A DNA stretch of 32,787 nucleotides, taken from contig NZ_NSDG01000115.1 of the NCBI RefSeq assembly GCF_002289345.1, positions 1 to 32,787 on the forward strand, given 5' to 3'. The translations under genes were made by a program, and so were the position numbers. This document shows, piece after piece, positions 32,717 to 32,787 of the stretch (the stretch's first letter is position 1; each line of letters begins with the position of its first letter). This DNA comes from Pseudoalteromonas sp. HM-SA03. GTDB lineage: Bacteria > Pseudomonadota > Gammaproteobacteria > Enterobacterales > Alteromonadaceae. The notes below the pieces were generated by a model, which did no database searches, was not told the DNA's origin, and was given only the letters and a program-made list of their open reading frames with translations.

Positions 32717-32787
32717 ACTTCTTACTTCTTACTTCTTACTTCTTACTTCTTACTTCTTACTTCTTACTTCTTACTTCTTACTTCTTA
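32717..32787. repeat. Heptamer tandem repeat ACTTCTT, at least ten copies
   Basis: From 32717 to the window end, the 7-base unit acttctt is repeated perfectly about ten times (71 bases); its true length is unknown because the window stops inside it. It lies about 115 bases past pgl in non-coding DNA. Confidence 0.95.

Noticed and set aside
32717..32787. CRISPR array
   Set aside because: The repeats are 7 bases long and directly adjacent with no spacers, so this is a simple tandem repeat.

Overview
The window looks like chromosomal DNA of a marine gammaproteobacterium of the order Alteromonadales, most likely Pseudoalteromonas. This is inferred from gene content (cyoABCDE quinol oxidase, DUF2897, DUF2069, the bepA-arsC-wrbA cluster), moderate A+T richness and the short dispersed repeats. 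No rRNA, tRNA, CRISPR array, transposase or phage gene was seen. Most of it is ordinary housekeeping DNA, and I found no clear new multi-gene system.

Layout. 1-2500: terminator hairpins, then a minus-strand pair, soxR followed by a DUF885 lipoprotein. 2468-2994: a SoxR-type promoter (16 of 20 bases of the SoxR box, 19-bp spacer) firing the other way into a flavodoxin-like oxidoreductase. 2995-4227: an accessory patch with REP-like palindromes in a diverged direct repeat and a frameshifted SMI1/KNR4 (SUKH) gene. 4099-9794: a promoter with an FNR-like box, a doubtful small membrane ORF, then cyoABCDE and a strong terminator. 9811-9975: a MITE-like element; a shortened inverted copy lies at 30243-30298. 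10045-11695: small membrane protein, YciI protein, and a divergent tetR/HPP pair with a double operator placed on the HPP promoter.

11853-16354: helD, glutamate-type dehydrogenase and a RimK-type glutamate ligase, all plus strand, ending at a terminator shared with a convergent cytoplasmic hybrid histidine kinase (16374-18413). 18572-21968: exported endonuclease/exonuclease/phosphatase, small lipoprotein, DUF2897 protein, and an ankyrin-repeat membrane protein. 22063-25644: a compact minus-strand operon (unknown 221-residue protein, bepA, arsC-like, wrbA-like, DUF2069) with tiny gaps or overlaps. 25710-27021: a divergent TusA-like and PerM/AI-2E pair that overlap.

27070-32787: sugar phosphate metabolism. 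A LacI-family repressor is divergent from pgi; two LacI-type palindromes lie between them, one covering the pgi -35 region. zwf and pgl follow, translationally coupled, so the block covers glucose-6-phosphate interconversion and the first two oxidative steps of the pentose phosphate or Entner-Doudoroff route. The window ends inside an array of about ten copies of the heptamer ACTTCTT.

Together the genes cover aerobic respiration (cyo), redox sensing (soxR, flavodoxin-like and WrbA-like proteins), outer-membrane quality control (bepA), glutamate metabolism and glucose-6-phosphate catabolism. The best follow-up points are the predicted regulatory sites (SoxR, TetR, LacI, FNR), the broken SUKH gene beside REP sequences, the MITE-like pair and the terminal heptamer array.
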